This document shows positions 1 through 8,099 of a stretch of 64,000 nt of DNA, piece after piece. The translations under genes were made by a program, and so were the position numbers. This DNA is from Chitinophaga filiformis. Its GTDB lineage: Bacteria > Bacteroidota > Bacteroidia > Chitinophagales > Chitinophagaceae. The notes under the pieces are model-generated. The model had not been told where the DNA came from. It ran no database searches and was given only the letters and a program-made list of their open reading frames with translations. Positions within the stretch are counted from its first letter, which is position 1. Every line of letters starts with the position of its first letter. The stretch covers positions 186,001-250,000 of the forward strand of contig NZ_JAKIRP010000011.1 of the NCBI RefSeq assembly GCF_021646545.1. The letters are read 5' to 3'.

Positions 1-1
1 T

Positions 2-919
2 GTGAAATATGTAAACAATGATCCAGCGAAAGGTGCCTTGATCACGGTAGAAAATCTTGAGCAGATGGCACTTCCGGTGGTGCTTGCCATTACAGACAGC
101 AAAGGCAAGACCGATACCGTGAAACTGCCTGCTGAGATCTGGCAACGCGGCGCTACCTGGACATTCAAACACAATTCAGATTCCAGAATTACGAAGGTGG
201 TGATAGACCCCGATAAGGCTTTCCCCGATGTGGATCCCTCCAACAATACCTGGGCCGGCGGTTCCAAAAAAGTACCTGCAAATGTTAGCGCAAAAGACGT
301 TCTCAACAAGTACCTGCAGGCAATTGGCGGTGTCGATAAAATAAACGCGATCAAAGATCAGACAATCACTGCTACTGGTTCCGTGCAGGGTACTGAGATC
401 AAGATGACGAAGAAATTCAAATCTCCCGACAAGTTCCTGCTGGATGTATTCATCCCTATGATGAACGTACACGCCAGTAAACTGGTCGTGAACGGAGACA
501 GTGTTTCCGCTATTCAGATGGGTAACCCCACTCCGGTGGACGCGGGGTCCAAAGAACGCATCAAGGCTAACCTGGCGCTGATCCCCGAAGTAGATTACCT
601 GAAGGATGGTGTTGAAATACACCTGTCACCCAACATCGTAACCGATGACAGCGGTAAAGACACGTATCTCATCACCGTAAAGGAAGATGAGGACCTGGTT
701 ACAGAGCTTTATTACGATGTAACTACAGGCTTCCTGGTAAAGAAAATAAGCCGCAGCGGAGAACAGGAAGCTGGTGCTATCGAAACCAGTGATTACAGAG
801 AGGTAAATGGCGTGAAGTTCCCTTTTTTGCTGAAGAATAACATTGGCGGACAGCAGATCGATTTCAAGGTAAATGAGATCAAAATAAACAGCGGTCTGAC
901 AGATACTGATTTTAAATAA
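2..919 (+). CDS. C-terminal part of M1-peptidase-like / LolA-like fusion protein (5' truncated)
   Basis: The gene enters from the left edge; the GTG at position 2 is just the first codon available in frame, so the true start lies outside the window. Residues 1-90 resemble the extreme C terminus of Bacteroidota M1 metallopeptidases (a LPAEIWQRG...WTF strand followed by VVIDPDKAFPDVDPSNN). From about residue 97 a second domain begins (VLNKYLQAIGGVDKINAIKD) that looks like the LolA-like outer-membrane lipoprotein-sorting fold often attached to or encoded beside periplasmic peptidases in this phylum. The zinc-site motifs (GxMEN, HExxH) would be upstream and cannot be seen. It is likely exported to the periplasm. 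A strong terminator follows the stop, so this closes its transcript. The family call is an inference from the visible third of the protein. Confidence 0.6.
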   Translation: MKYVNNDPAKGALITVENLEQMALPVVLAITDSKGKTDTVKLPAEIWQRGATWTFKHNSDSRITKVVIDPDKAFPDVDPSNNTWAGGSKKVPANVSAKDVLNKYLQAIGGVDKINAIKDQTITATGSVQGTEIKMTKKFKSPDKFLLDVFIPMMNVHASKLVVNGDSVSAIQMGNPTPVDAGSKERIKANLALIPEVDYLKDGVEIHLSPNIVTDDSGKDTYLITVKEDEDLVTELYYDVTTGFLVKKISRSGEQEAGAIETSDYREVNGVKFPFLLKNNIGGQQIDFKVNEIKINSGLTDTDFK

Positions 920-943
920 CGTATACGGAAAAGATTATTTGTT

Positions 944-1010
944 AAAGGAGAAGCCCTTCTGTTGGTAACTACTTATTATCGGCAGAAGGGCTTCTCCTTT
1001 GGCGTTTTTT
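944..1010 (+). terminator. Rho-independent terminator after the peptidase-like gene
   Basis: A perfect 18-bp stem (944-961 against 983-1000, core GGAGAAGCCCTTCTG) closes a 21-nt loop and is followed by GGCGTTTTTT. It starts 25 nt after the stop of the gene on the left and so should end that transcript. Confidence 0.85.
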
Positions 1011-1133
1011 GTCGGTAATTATTTATATTGTGGATTATTATTCGGACATAACTAAACAGGACGACTTATATCATACAGACCTATAACAAACACTAACAAA
1101 CCCCGGAAGCAATTCCAGTAAACCCGAACGCGA

Positions 1134-2906
1134 ATGATGATAAAGGGGATATTTCGAGCAATTACCCTGATTGGTGCAGATACCCTTGATTTAAATGAAA
1201 GGAGCAGGATCATTAAAGTAAATTTTCTCGCCATAATCACCGGTATAATGGCATTATTCTTTGGGACATTCTTCTATCTTGTCTCAGGAAAGCTTGGCCT
1301 TTTTTTGGGTACTCTCGTGGAAGGATCTGCCTGTTTCTATGTGATATTCCTCAATAAAAAGCGGAAGTACGACATAGCCGCATTCTATCTGCAGATGCTC
1401 CATAATGCTGCCACATTCTACTTTGGCTGTATATTGTCTGACGTCGTCGAAGCCAGTCTCCTTGCTATATTTCTCATAGGCACCTCCCTCCTTATCGTAA
1501 AAAACAAAATGTTCCGCACTACCTGCATTGTGACAGCAATGATCACGTTGGTAATGCTGGAAGTGAACAGGGTGGCAGCCATTATTCCGCCATATGACTT
1601 TAACCCGCTGAGCAGGATCGTTATTCACTATTCTGCTATTCTCGTCATCGTATCGCTGAACATTCTCATCATCATGTTCTACGTAAAGCATAATGATGAA
1701 TTGTTAAGGGCACAGAAAGAGCACGCTGAGAACCTGGAACAACAGGTGCAGATCAGAACTGCCGAACTGGAGAAGGCTAATAACTACAAAAGCGTTTTTC
1801 TCCGGGAAACCAACCATGAGATCCGCGTACCGCTGAATGCCATCTATTCTATCAGCCAGCTATTGCTGATGGATGCAAAGAACAATAATGATACCTCCTA
1901 TGTAAAACAGGCGGAACACCTGTGCGCCGCCAGTCATCATGCCCTGGATGTCATCAATAACGTGCTGGAACTTTCGAGAATTGAAGCCGGTAAGTTGCAT
2001 GAAGTACATAATGAAGCCTTCGCCATCAGAAGCTTACTGGACAGCATCGTGGATACCGGTCAATATATTGCAAAAACAAAGGGTGTACGTATCGTACTGA
2101 ACTACAATAAACGGAAACTTCCCGCAGTCCTGGTCACTGATAAAGTAAAGCTCACTCAGATCATCAATAACCTCTTGTTCAACGCTGTAAAGTTCACGGC
2201 AGACAACAGCACTATCACCTTATCAGCTACCGTGGAAAATGATACCTGTTGTATTAAAGTAAAAGACCAGGGAGAAGGTATCAGCCAGGACAAAATAGCT
2301 CCTATCTTCGACCCTTTCATTACCGGATGGAACAGCTTTTCCGGTGGTACAGGTCTCGGGCTGCACATCGCCCGGCACCTCGCCAGCCTGTTGGGAGGTA
2401 ACATTTCGGTGGAGAGCGTCGTGGGTAAAGGAACAGAATTCAGTTTTACGTTTGCCCTGCAGGCTTGTGCGGTACCTGCTGTACAGGAAGAAGTACCGGA
2501 ACCACATATGGACGAGGCCCCCTATGCCGGCGTAAAGGTATTGGTCATAGAAGACGACGACATGAGCCGGATCTACCTGACGCAATACCTGCGCAGACTC
2601 GGATGCGATCTGGAATCCTGCAGTACAGGCGCAGACACGATAGATTTATTGCATCATTATACCCCTGATATTATTCTGGCCGACCGGCACTTACCGGATA
2701 TGGAAGCCGGAGAGATCCTGACCTATGTAAGAAGCACATCTATGCTCAGAAGAGTACCTGTGATTGTTATTTCAGGCGATGTTTTCGAGGAAGACCGTAT
2801 TGCCACTATCGAGGCAGGTGCCACTGATTACCTGATCAAACCGGTCGATTTTAAACTGTTGAATGTTGTCCTGAAAAAATGCCTGAATAGCCCGGCATTG
2901 TTATAA
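1134..2906 (+). CDS. Membrane hybrid sensor histidine kinase with C-terminal receiver
   Basis: A 590-residue protein. Residues ~28-190 hold about six hydrophobic segments forming a membrane sensor of no family I can name. A short coiled coil follows (AENLEQQVQIRTAELEKANN), then a HisKA dimerisation helix with the phospho-acceptor H228 in ETNHEIRVPLN, and a HATPase_c domain with N box (NNLLFNAVKF), G1 (DQGEGIS) and G2 (GTGLGL). From ~residue 468 a REC domain follows, with acidic pair EDDD and likely phospho-acceptor D517 in LADRHLPD. The usual HExRTPL H-box reads HEIRVPL here. No separate response regulator is adjacent, so output must act through phosphotransfer or interaction. The ATG at 1134 is followed at once by a second ATG; either could be used. 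The terpene synthase gene begins 154 nt downstream on the same strand, but a functional link is only a guess. Confidence 0.88.
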   Translation: MMIKGIFRAITLIGADTLDLNERSRIIKVNFLAIITGIMALFFGTFFYLVSGKLGLFLGTLVEGSACFYVIFLNKKRKYDIAAFYLQMLHNAATFYFGCILSDVVEASLLAIFLIGTSLLIVKNKMFRTTCIVTAMITLVMLEVNRVAAIIPPYDFNPLSRIVIHYSAILVIVSLNILIIMFYVKHNDELLRAQKEHAENLEQQVQIRTAELEKANNYKSVFLRETNHEIRVPLNAIYSISQLLLMDAKNNNDTSYVKQAEHLCAASHHALDVINNVLELSRIEAGKLHEVHNEAFAIRSLLDSIVDTGQYIAKTKGVRIVLNYNKRKLPAVLVTDKVKLTQIINNLLFNAVKFTADNSTITLSATVENDTCCIKVKDQGEGISQDKIAPIFDPFITGWNSFSGGTGLGLHIARHLASLLGGNISVESVVGKGTEFSFTFALQACAVPAVQEEVPEPHMDEAPYAGVKVLVIEDDDMSRIYLTQYLRRLGCDLESCSTGADTIDLLHHYTPDIILADRHLPDMEAGEILTYVRSTSMLRRVPVIVISGDVFEEDRIATIEAGATDYLIKPVDFKLLNVVLKKCLNSPALL

Positions 2907-3060
2907 GCTTTTCTTTCCCTTATTCCTGACCACCCTGGTACAGGCCGCATAACTACTCATCTTCCTGACTCTCACGCCATTTGACTGCGATTATGTCGCG
3001 TCATCACAGTACATTTTTGTCTGAATTAGTTTTCTCCTCTCACTTTTAAACCCAATTATT

Positions 3061-4035
3061 ATGCAACCAATTAATGTTCCATTACTCAATTGCCCTTTTG
3101 AGGCAAAGATCAGCCCTTTTGTGTCTGAAATTGACCGGCACACCGATTCATGGCTGCAGGAATTCAATCTGCTGCAATCTGACGAAGCGTATGACCGCTT
3201 CCGTAAGTACAAATTCGCCTGGATGACTGCCCGCACGTATCCGGACGCTGACCTCGATTTTCTGTGCACGGCCAATGATCTCAACACCTGGCTTTTTGTA
3301 CTGGACGACCTGCTGGATCATGTTACGCCTGAAACAGCGGAATACCGGGAGCAAGGTTACCTCCAACAGGTGATTACCGATTTCGTCAACGTGCTGCGGT
3401 ACGACAAATTCATTGGCCGGGAAACCAATCCTGTATTGGCGGCGCTCAGCGATTTCTGGAATAAGATGCGGCAGTTAAGTACAGTGTCCTGGCAATGCCA
3501 GTTTACGCTAAGTCTCAAAGCTACCTTTGAAGCAGCCGTCTGGGAGGCTGAAAACGCAAAACAGCGGAGACATCCGTCCGTCTTCCAGTACATGCAGATG
3601 CGTCCTTTCTTCAGTGGCGCCAACCTGGGTACAGACATGCTGGAAGTAGCGGCGCAGACCTACCTTCCCATTTTCGTGCTGCAGAACGAACAGTTCCAGA
3701 AACTGGTAGACCTTGCGCGGCGGGCTGTATGCTGGGCGAATGATCTGTTCTCCCTGTCCAAAGAACTCGCCCATGGAGATGATCACAATCTTGTAGTAGT
3801 TATTGAACATGAGCAGCAGATCAGCCTTGAGGAAGCTATCGCCGAAACAGCAGCCATCCATAACCGGGAAATAGCACTTTTCAATGAGCTGAGAACGCAA
3901 TTACCCTCCTTCGGCCCACACATTGACTATGCTATCCAGCGTCACCTGGATGCATTGGGTACAATGGTAAGGGGATTCATGGACTGGTCTATTTATGATA
4001 CCGCCAGGTACGAATTCAATTACACGGCCAGATAA
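3061..4035 (+). CDS. Class I terpene synthase (bacterial terpene cyclase)
   Basis: The 324-residue length is typical of single-domain bacterial sesqui- and diterpene cyclases. The metal-binding motifs are intact: the aspartate-rich DDLLD (D82, D83, D86) and the NSE triad NDLFSLSKE (N227, S231, E235, with K234). A candidate pyrophosphate-sensor arginine is R181, followed by S185-G186, and the C-terminal RY pair is R316-Y317. Such enzymes ionise a prenyl diphosphate (farnesyl or geranylgeranyl) with Mg2+ and cyclise it in the cytosol. No prenyltransferase or P450 lies beside it, so substrate and product cannot be read from context. Chitinophaga species are known from published work to encode characterised terpene cyclases; whether this one is orthologous to any of them was not tested. 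A hairpin follows the stop. Confidence 0.92.
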   Translation: MQPINVPLLNCPFEAKISPFVSEIDRHTDSWLQEFNLLQSDEAYDRFRKYKFAWMTARTYPDADLDFLCTANDLNTWLFVLDDLLDHVTPETAEYREQGYLQQVITDFVNVLRYDKFIGRETNPVLAALSDFWNKMRQLSTVSWQCQFTLSLKATFEAAVWEAENAKQRRHPSVFQYMQMRPFFSGANLGTDMLEVAAQTYLPIFVLQNEQFQKLVDLARRAVCWANDLFSLSKELAHGDDHNLVVVIEHEQQISLEEAIAETAAIHNREIALFNELRTQLPSFGPHIDYAIQRHLDALGTMVRGFMDWSIYDTARYEFNYTAR

Positions 4036-4048
4036 AGCCACTCTACGG

Positions 4049-4080
4049 CCTGGCAGGAGCCGCTTTCCTGCCAGGTATTT
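4049..4080 (+). terminator. Probable terminator after the terpene synthase
   Basis: A perfect 10-bp stem (CCTGGCAGGA, 4049-4058, with 4066-4075) and a 7-nt loop, followed by TATTT. It lies 13 nt after the stop codon. The U tract is short, so efficiency may be modest. Confidence 0.6.
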
Positions 4081-4369
4081 CCTTGTTACCTACCCATACG
4101 CAACTTATCCGGTTTGCTTTATTACCAGCCGCTTATAGCAATTTGTTAACGCCGTAAACAGATTGATAATCAATATGTTTTAAAAGTGTTCAGTTTCCGC
4201 TTGGTAATGTTTAATATAATTTTATATATTTAATGTCGTTGTAGTGCGGGAGTAGTAATGCCCCTCCCGGTGGAAAAACCTAATGCCCTGCTAGCCTACC
4301 GTGACAGATTGACCTGGTTTATTGAAAACTAAAGCCTGAAATTTTAATCATACATATAATCCTGCTATC
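4081..4369. other. Intergenic region upstream of the actin-like gene
   Basis: About 290 nt with no convincing ORF. The centre (about 4190-4235) is strongly AT-rich and may hold the promoter of the actin-bactofilin pair, but I see no exact TAnnTTTG box. There is no coding trace of an actin phosphate-1 strand here: the frame of the downstream gene is closed by a TGA at 4337, which matters for the permutation claim. Confidence 0.5.
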
Positions 4370-5425
4370 ATGAAAGTAACACCTATCAGCTTTCCGAGTG
4401 TTTTCGAAACTGCGTATGGTAACACAGAAAATTCCTCAAAAGATTTATTGAATGGATTGAAGATCAAAAAAGACGAAAACTGGTATATAGTCGGCAACCT
4501 GGCAAGACGTGGTGGGATCAACCCCGGTCGTGTCACCAACGCCGCCCCACAGGAGGATGATTACGAGATCCTGTTCAAAGCAGGATTGGTGAATGTACTG
4601 GACAAGGTACAGCAGCCTTTGTCCATCACAATGGGTTTCCCTTTTTCCACTTATAATATTTATAAAAGCGCGGCTGAAAACTTTCTGAATAAGCGCCATT
4701 TCCTCATAGAATACGACACCCATACTTTCAATAATAAAGGCGCCATCAAAAAAGGGATGCTGGACATCGAGCGGTATGAAGTGATCCCGGAGATTGTAGG
4801 CGGCATTATCGGTCTGAAAAAGACCATCAGTGATCCTAAGACTGAGAACTTTATCGCTGTCAGCTTTGGTTTCGGTACCATTGAGGGCGGTATGGCCACA
4901 GCAGATGGTCTGATTCACCGTACCTGCTTCAGCTCACATGGTATCAAATACGCCATTAACAACCTGGCCCGAGAGCTGAATAAACAGTACTACCTGGATA
5001 TGAAAAATGAGCACCAGCTGGATGATGCTTTCATGAAAGGTTCTATCTTTACCAACAGGAAACGTATTGACCTGAAGGATGTCCGCAAGGCTTTATTGAC
5101 CCAGTACTACAAAGAAGTAGTATCTCCACTGATGAGGAACTACTTTACCGACCAGGACTTTGAAAATTGCAGCAAGATCTACCTGATGGGTGGAGGTGCA
5201 TACTACCGCGAACTGACTGATGCTTTCATGGAAGACTTCAAAGACTTTATCCCTGTGGAAGTAGCACCCAATCCGGAAAATCTTGTAAGCATAGGCTATC
5301 TGTACAACTCTTTGAGAATATCAGACGATAAACATCATCGCAGCGTAGGACTTGACCTGGGCAATGCATCCTCGATCATTTCTATTTTTGAAGAAGAAAC
5401 TTTATCTGCTGGCTCAAATTTGTGA
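4370..5425 (+). CDS. Actin-like ATPase of the ParM/Ta0583 type with circularly permuted topology
   Basis: A 351-residue protein. It begins at a strand that in ParM and archaeal Ta0583 comes only after the first beta hairpin (ISFPS at residues 6-10; compare IIFPS in Ta0583), followed by WYIVGNLA and SITMGFPFSTYN, which match later Ta0583 segments. The phosphate-2 loop is SFGFGTIEG (S165-G173), with Ser where Asp is usual. The adenosine motif is LMGGGA (G274-G276). After the position where ParM-like proteins normally end, a phosphate-1 loop appears: SVGLDLGNASS (D329, G331, N332). So all actin signatures are present but phosphate-1 has moved from N to C terminus. An in-frame stop at 4337 rules out an N-terminal copy. 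It should be cytosolic and filament-forming. The stop is followed 46 nt later by a bactofilin start, implying one operon and joint cytoskeletal function. Confidence 0.8.
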   Translation: MKVTPISFPSVFETAYGNTENSSKDLLNGLKIKKDENWYIVGNLARRGGINPGRVTNAAPQEDDYEILFKAGLVNVLDKVQQPLSITMGFPFSTYNIYKSAAENFLNKRHFLIEYDTHTFNNKGAIKKGMLDIERYEVIPEIVGGIIGLKKTISDPKTENFIAVSFGFGTIEGGMATADGLIHRTCFSSHGIKYAINNLARELNKQYYLDMKNEHQLDDAFMKGSIFTNRKRIDLKDVRKALLTQYYKEVVSPLMRNYFTDQDFENCSKIYLMGGGAYYRELTDAFMEDFKDFIPVEVAPNPENLVSIGYLYNSLRISDDKHHRSVGLDLGNASSIISIFEEETLSAGSNL

Positions 5426-5471
5426 TGTGCTTCCCTTGAAAGAGTTAATTAAAAGGGCTTTTGGAAAGGAC

Positions 5472-5873
5472 ATGTTTCTGATCCCAAGCCAGGTGTCCGT
5501 ACAGGGCGCTGTCGAATCCACTATCCCCGGACGTATTGATGGTAACATCAGAGGCGATGTCCGCACAGAAGGCATGCTCGTGATAGGTAAAACTGCAAGT
5601 ATCCGTGGCAATATCTATGCAACTGACCTTGTTACCTATGGAAAAGTTTACGGGGATATTATTGTAACCAACAAAGCTGTTATCAGCAACAAAGCATATG
5701 TAAAGGGTGATGTGACCGCATTAGTGTTGGAAGTAGAACAGGATGCCGTTATTGAAGGCGCCATCCGTAAACATCCTACCGAAGCTGATGACGTGGTACC
5801 ACCTCCTACAGAAGAAGATGTTGAAAAACCACAGCCAGCTGAAGATGAAGAACAGGCGAGTTCGTGGTTTTGA
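5472..5873 (+). CDS. Bactofilin (polymer-forming cytoskeletal protein)
   Basis: The protein carries the bactofilin beta-helix with repeating G-x-I/V turns, such as STIPGRIDGNIRGDV, GMLVIGKTASIRGNI and NKAYVKGDVTALVLEVEQ. It ends in a disordered acidic and proline-rich tail (PPPTEEDVEKPQPAEDEEQ) closing with SSWF. Bactofilins polymerise without nucleotide, often at the membrane. Start choice is uncertain. ATG at 5472 has a purine-rich GGAAAGG just upstream and gives 133 residues. GTG at 5427, immediately after the stop of the actin gene, would add LPLKELIKRAFGKD, an amphipathic stretch that could be a membrane anchor. An ATG at 5352 would overlap the actin gene by 74 nt and is unlikely. The partner is the permuted actin directly upstream, and a long-loop hairpin follows. 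Confidence 0.85.
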   Translation: MFLIPSQVSVQGAVESTIPGRIDGNIRGDVRTEGMLVIGKTASIRGNIYATDLVTYGKVYGDIIVTNKAVISNKAYVKGDVTALVLEVEQDAVIEGAIRKHPTEADDVVPPPTEEDVEKPQPAEDEEQASSWF

Positions 5874-5884
5874 GAACTAATTAC

Positions 5885-5952
5885 ATGATCAATTACAAGT
5901 TGGGCGAGGTTAACGTTGACACTTCTGTTCAATTGTAATTGATCATTTTTTT
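5885..5952 (+). terminator. Hairpin terminator after the bactofilin
   Basis: Perfect 14-nt arms (ATGATCAATTACAA, 5885-5898, with 5933-5946) enclose a 34-nt loop and are followed by a run of T. The loop is long for a textbook terminator. Confidence 0.6.
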
Positions 5953-5971
5953 AATTGCCCGATCAAAGCAT

Positions 5972-5997
5972 AAAAAAACCGTATCATCATGATACGG
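5972..5997 (-). terminator. Terminator of the minus-strand accessory pair
   Basis: The perfect 8-bp stem CCGTATCA/TGATACGG (5979-5986 with 5990-5997) has a 3-nt loop. On the minus strand it is followed by seven U residues (A run at 5972-5978). It lies 45 nt beyond the stop of the 73-residue gene. Confidence 0.75.
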
Positions 5998-6041
5998 ACA
6001 TCTTATAATAATTATCTAGAGGAATTCAATTTGTTGCTTAA

Positions 6042-6263
6042 TTACCGCGCTCCGATTTTCTTTGCAATATAATCTGTGGGACCCAGCTTTCGATGCTGTT
6101 GTGGAGGATGCTGTTGTGGAGGAAGCATTTTTCTTATTTTTTCTCTGATGCCGCGAGTTGGCTTGAAAAAAGCTTCTCTTTCCTCATAGCTTAACACCCT
6201 CGATTTGCCACTCTCTTGTAACTCCCGAATAATTTCGTCTCTTCTACTTAACGTAATTGCCAT
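6042..6263 (-). CDS. Small basic hypothetical protein (73 aa)
   Basis: I do not recognise this protein. It is rich in Arg and Lys and starts with a helical stretch (LSRRDEIIRELQESGKSR). It contains a tandem PPQQHPPQQH, so the middle is probably flexible. There is no signal peptide or membrane segment. The start codon lies 1 nt after the stop of the 509-residue gene upstream, which implies translational coupling and joint function. Because the gene is real-looking in spacing and followed by a good terminator, I keep it despite lack of homology evidence. A regulator or partner of the larger protein is a guess. Confidence 0.6.
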   Translation of the reverse strand: MAITLSRRDEIIRELQESGKSRVLSYEEREAFFKPTRGIREKIRKMLPPQQHPPQQHRKLGPTDYIAKKIGAR

Positions 6264-6264
6264 T

Positions 6265-7794
6265 TTAAAAGTCTTTTAAATTATTAACATAAATACTAAA
6301 ACTATCCAAATCTAAACAATTCTTTACTAATTCACTCATCCCTCCATTCCAATCAATAAAAACGTTCTTATATCCTCCGAAGATAAGTGTACTGTCACTA
6401 TTTATATTAGGCTCAGTTGCATCCAGGATAAACAATCCAAACGCCTGCTTTTGTTTAATATTTGCCTTATCTGATATTTCAGCAACCCATATGAACTCAG
6501 GCATAAGCATTTCCATTATATATTCCCCAATATTAGTTTTAAACCTTGCATCACGCACGAGGTAATCTTTGTAAGAACGGCTGGATGTTAGAAACAACCG
6601 GAGAAAAATTTCAGCTCCATTTCCTATGGCAAATGTTCCTCCCAACAATACCTCTTTAATATAAATCTTTGCTGCAACTGCCTCCAGGTACATTCTGGGA
6701 TGTAAGGGTGCAATAAACTCACTGATCCTGCAGGCATTCCAATCCGGTTCATTATAGTGTAACGCAGGAGTTTCAAAGTGCTGTAACTGATATGGAGGCA
6801 TATTGTCATCAATAAAGACAAATTTCCTTGGAATGTCATCATTATCAAAAAACTGAATACCCTTATGGTTAATAATAGACTTAAAATAAGGATTCAGCTC
6901 CTCAGTCACTGCAAGATTATCTATCAACTCGTCCGTGGTTCGTGCACGACCAATGGCTATCAATGCATGCGCAACGTTTCCAATCTGATGGTCATTGTCC
7001 ATCGCTACTACTAAGGGAAGCCCACTCTCTGTATAAGTCGAAAAAACCTGGCGAAATATTGCGTCTCCCAACTCTCGCCTGGAATAGATTTTTGTAGCGA
7101 GTCCAAACTCCCTAATGGCAAAACCAATTTGCCCAGTCTGCAAACCTTCCGTCGGTATCTGCCGTACATTAGAGCGGTTTTTAAGAACATCCATGATCAT
7201 AGATGGAGGCGCAGGCCTATAGTCAGCATACCTTGATGAAAAATATTCCATGATAGCCCAGATGGAAGTTTCAGCACAGCTTATCATTTCAGCGTCCTGT
7301 GATGAATGAGGAAACCCGTTTGCCACTAATTTAACTGAGTGGACACTGGACGGATAACTGGAAGTAAGACAAAGAAAATCGTCATCCTGTAGTGCCTCCG
7401 GGCTTATGACACTCCTTCCTATGACACTTGGAACAGTAGGCCTGAGCACCATAAATCCCCGGTACCTTTCCTGGAGCGTAGACAAACCAGCCTGCTCTCT
7501 AAAGTCATTCACGGTAAGTTGGCCATCGAAAAAAGATAAGCGGATACAGTCCTTTTTGTAATCCTTCAGTTTTGTGGCAAAATAGGAATAGTAACTATCC
7601 CTATACATACTGTCAACATACGGAGCTTCAATCACAAAATGTACAGTGGATTTGAGCTTTCTTATTGACTCCACCAGAATGTTATCATATATGGAAGTCG
7701 CCATACTGTTGGCAATCGACCACTCATTCTCGAAAAGAGCTATTAACTCTGCTCGTAGCTCTGTCACGTTACAGAGTCTCGTTAAACTTGTCAT
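6265..7794 (-). CDS. Hypothetical protein with a putative papain-like Cys-His-Asp triad (509 aa)
   Basis: I cannot name the family. The central part reads SSQDAEMISCAETSIW (Q166, C173), then GNVAHALIAIG (H276) and VFIDDNMPPY (D329/D330). This order of Gln, Cys, His and Asp, with His in a small hydrophobic strand, resembles papain-fold peptidases of the C39-like group or transglutaminases. That assignment is inference; the Q-to-C spacing of seven is one more than in papain. The first 130 residues form a separate region with FMVLRPT, and the last 150 residues another. No signal peptide is visible, so it is probably cytosolic. The gene and its small partner look AT-richer than the neighbours and have no metabolic context, which fits an acquired accessory or defence module, though nothing proves it. 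Confidence 0.65.
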   Translation of the reverse strand: MTSLTRLCNVTELRAELIALFENEWSIANSMATSIYDNILVESIRKLKSTVHFVIEAPYVDSMYRDSYYSYFATKLKDYKKDCIRLSFFDGQLTVNDFREQAGLSTLQERYRGFMVLRPTVPSVIGRSVISPEALQDDDFLCLTSSYPSSVHSVKLVANGFPHSSQDAEMISCAETSIWAIMEYFSSRYADYRPAPPSMIMDVLKNRSNVRQIPTEGLQTGQIGFAIREFGLATKIYSRRELGDAIFRQVFSTYTESGLPLVVAMDNDHQIGNVAHALIAIGRARTTDELIDNLAVTEELNPYFKSIINHKGIQFFDNDDIPRKFVFIDDNMPPYQLQHFETPALHYNEPDWNACRISEFIAPLHPRMYLEAVAAKIYIKEVLLGGTFAIGNGAEIFLRLFLTSSRSYKDYLVRDARFKTNIGEYIMEMLMPEFIWVAEISDKANIKQKQAFGLFILDATEPNINSDSTLIFGGYKNVFIDWNGGMSELVKNCLDLDSFSIYVNNLKDF

Positions 7795-8099
7795 CAGGTA
7801 TAGTCTAATTATGTTGAAAGGTTAACTAAGCACGTTGAGGGATGTGCAAGCTATTACATTTTTATTAAACAAATCTTCCCAGCAACAAAATAATTTCCCG
7901 CTGCTTATTTATACTATTAGTACAACTTAAACGAATTTCATTCGATGCAGATGTCTACGGGATTTTATACAAACACATGACTCCCACAAAAACACCGAAG
8001 GCGGTCACCTTGTCTATTCCAGGTACACCGCCCTCAGCTACATCAAACATAATTTATCAGTCAATCACTCCTATCGAGCTATTTCTTACCTCGCCCTTA
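7795..8099. other. Intergenic region between accessory pair and OYE gene
   Basis: About 300 nt. The left half (7800-7990) is AT-rich and presumably carries the promoter of the minus-strand accessory pair. No exact promoter box was found. The right half holds the hairpin listed separately. No ORF here looks real. Confidence 0.5.
7985..8032 (-). terminator. Probable terminator of the OYE-family gene
   Basis: The stem GGCGGT (8000-8005) pairs with ACCGCC (8027-8032), and an inner ACCT/AGGT pairing extends it. On the minus strand it is followed by a T-rich stretch (complement of ACAAAAACACC). It lies about 70 nt past the stop at 8100. Confidence 0.45.

Noticed and set aside
2979..3020. Promoter for the terpene synthase (TTGAC and CATTTTTG)
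   Set aside because: The boxes are 28 nt apart and the second lacks the TA; not close enough to the Bacteroidota consensus to report.
5352..5471. Bactofilin start at ATG 5352
   Set aside because: It would overlap the actin-like gene by 74 nt in another frame, over the codons of its conserved phosphate-1 loop; starts at 5427 or 5472 are more credible.
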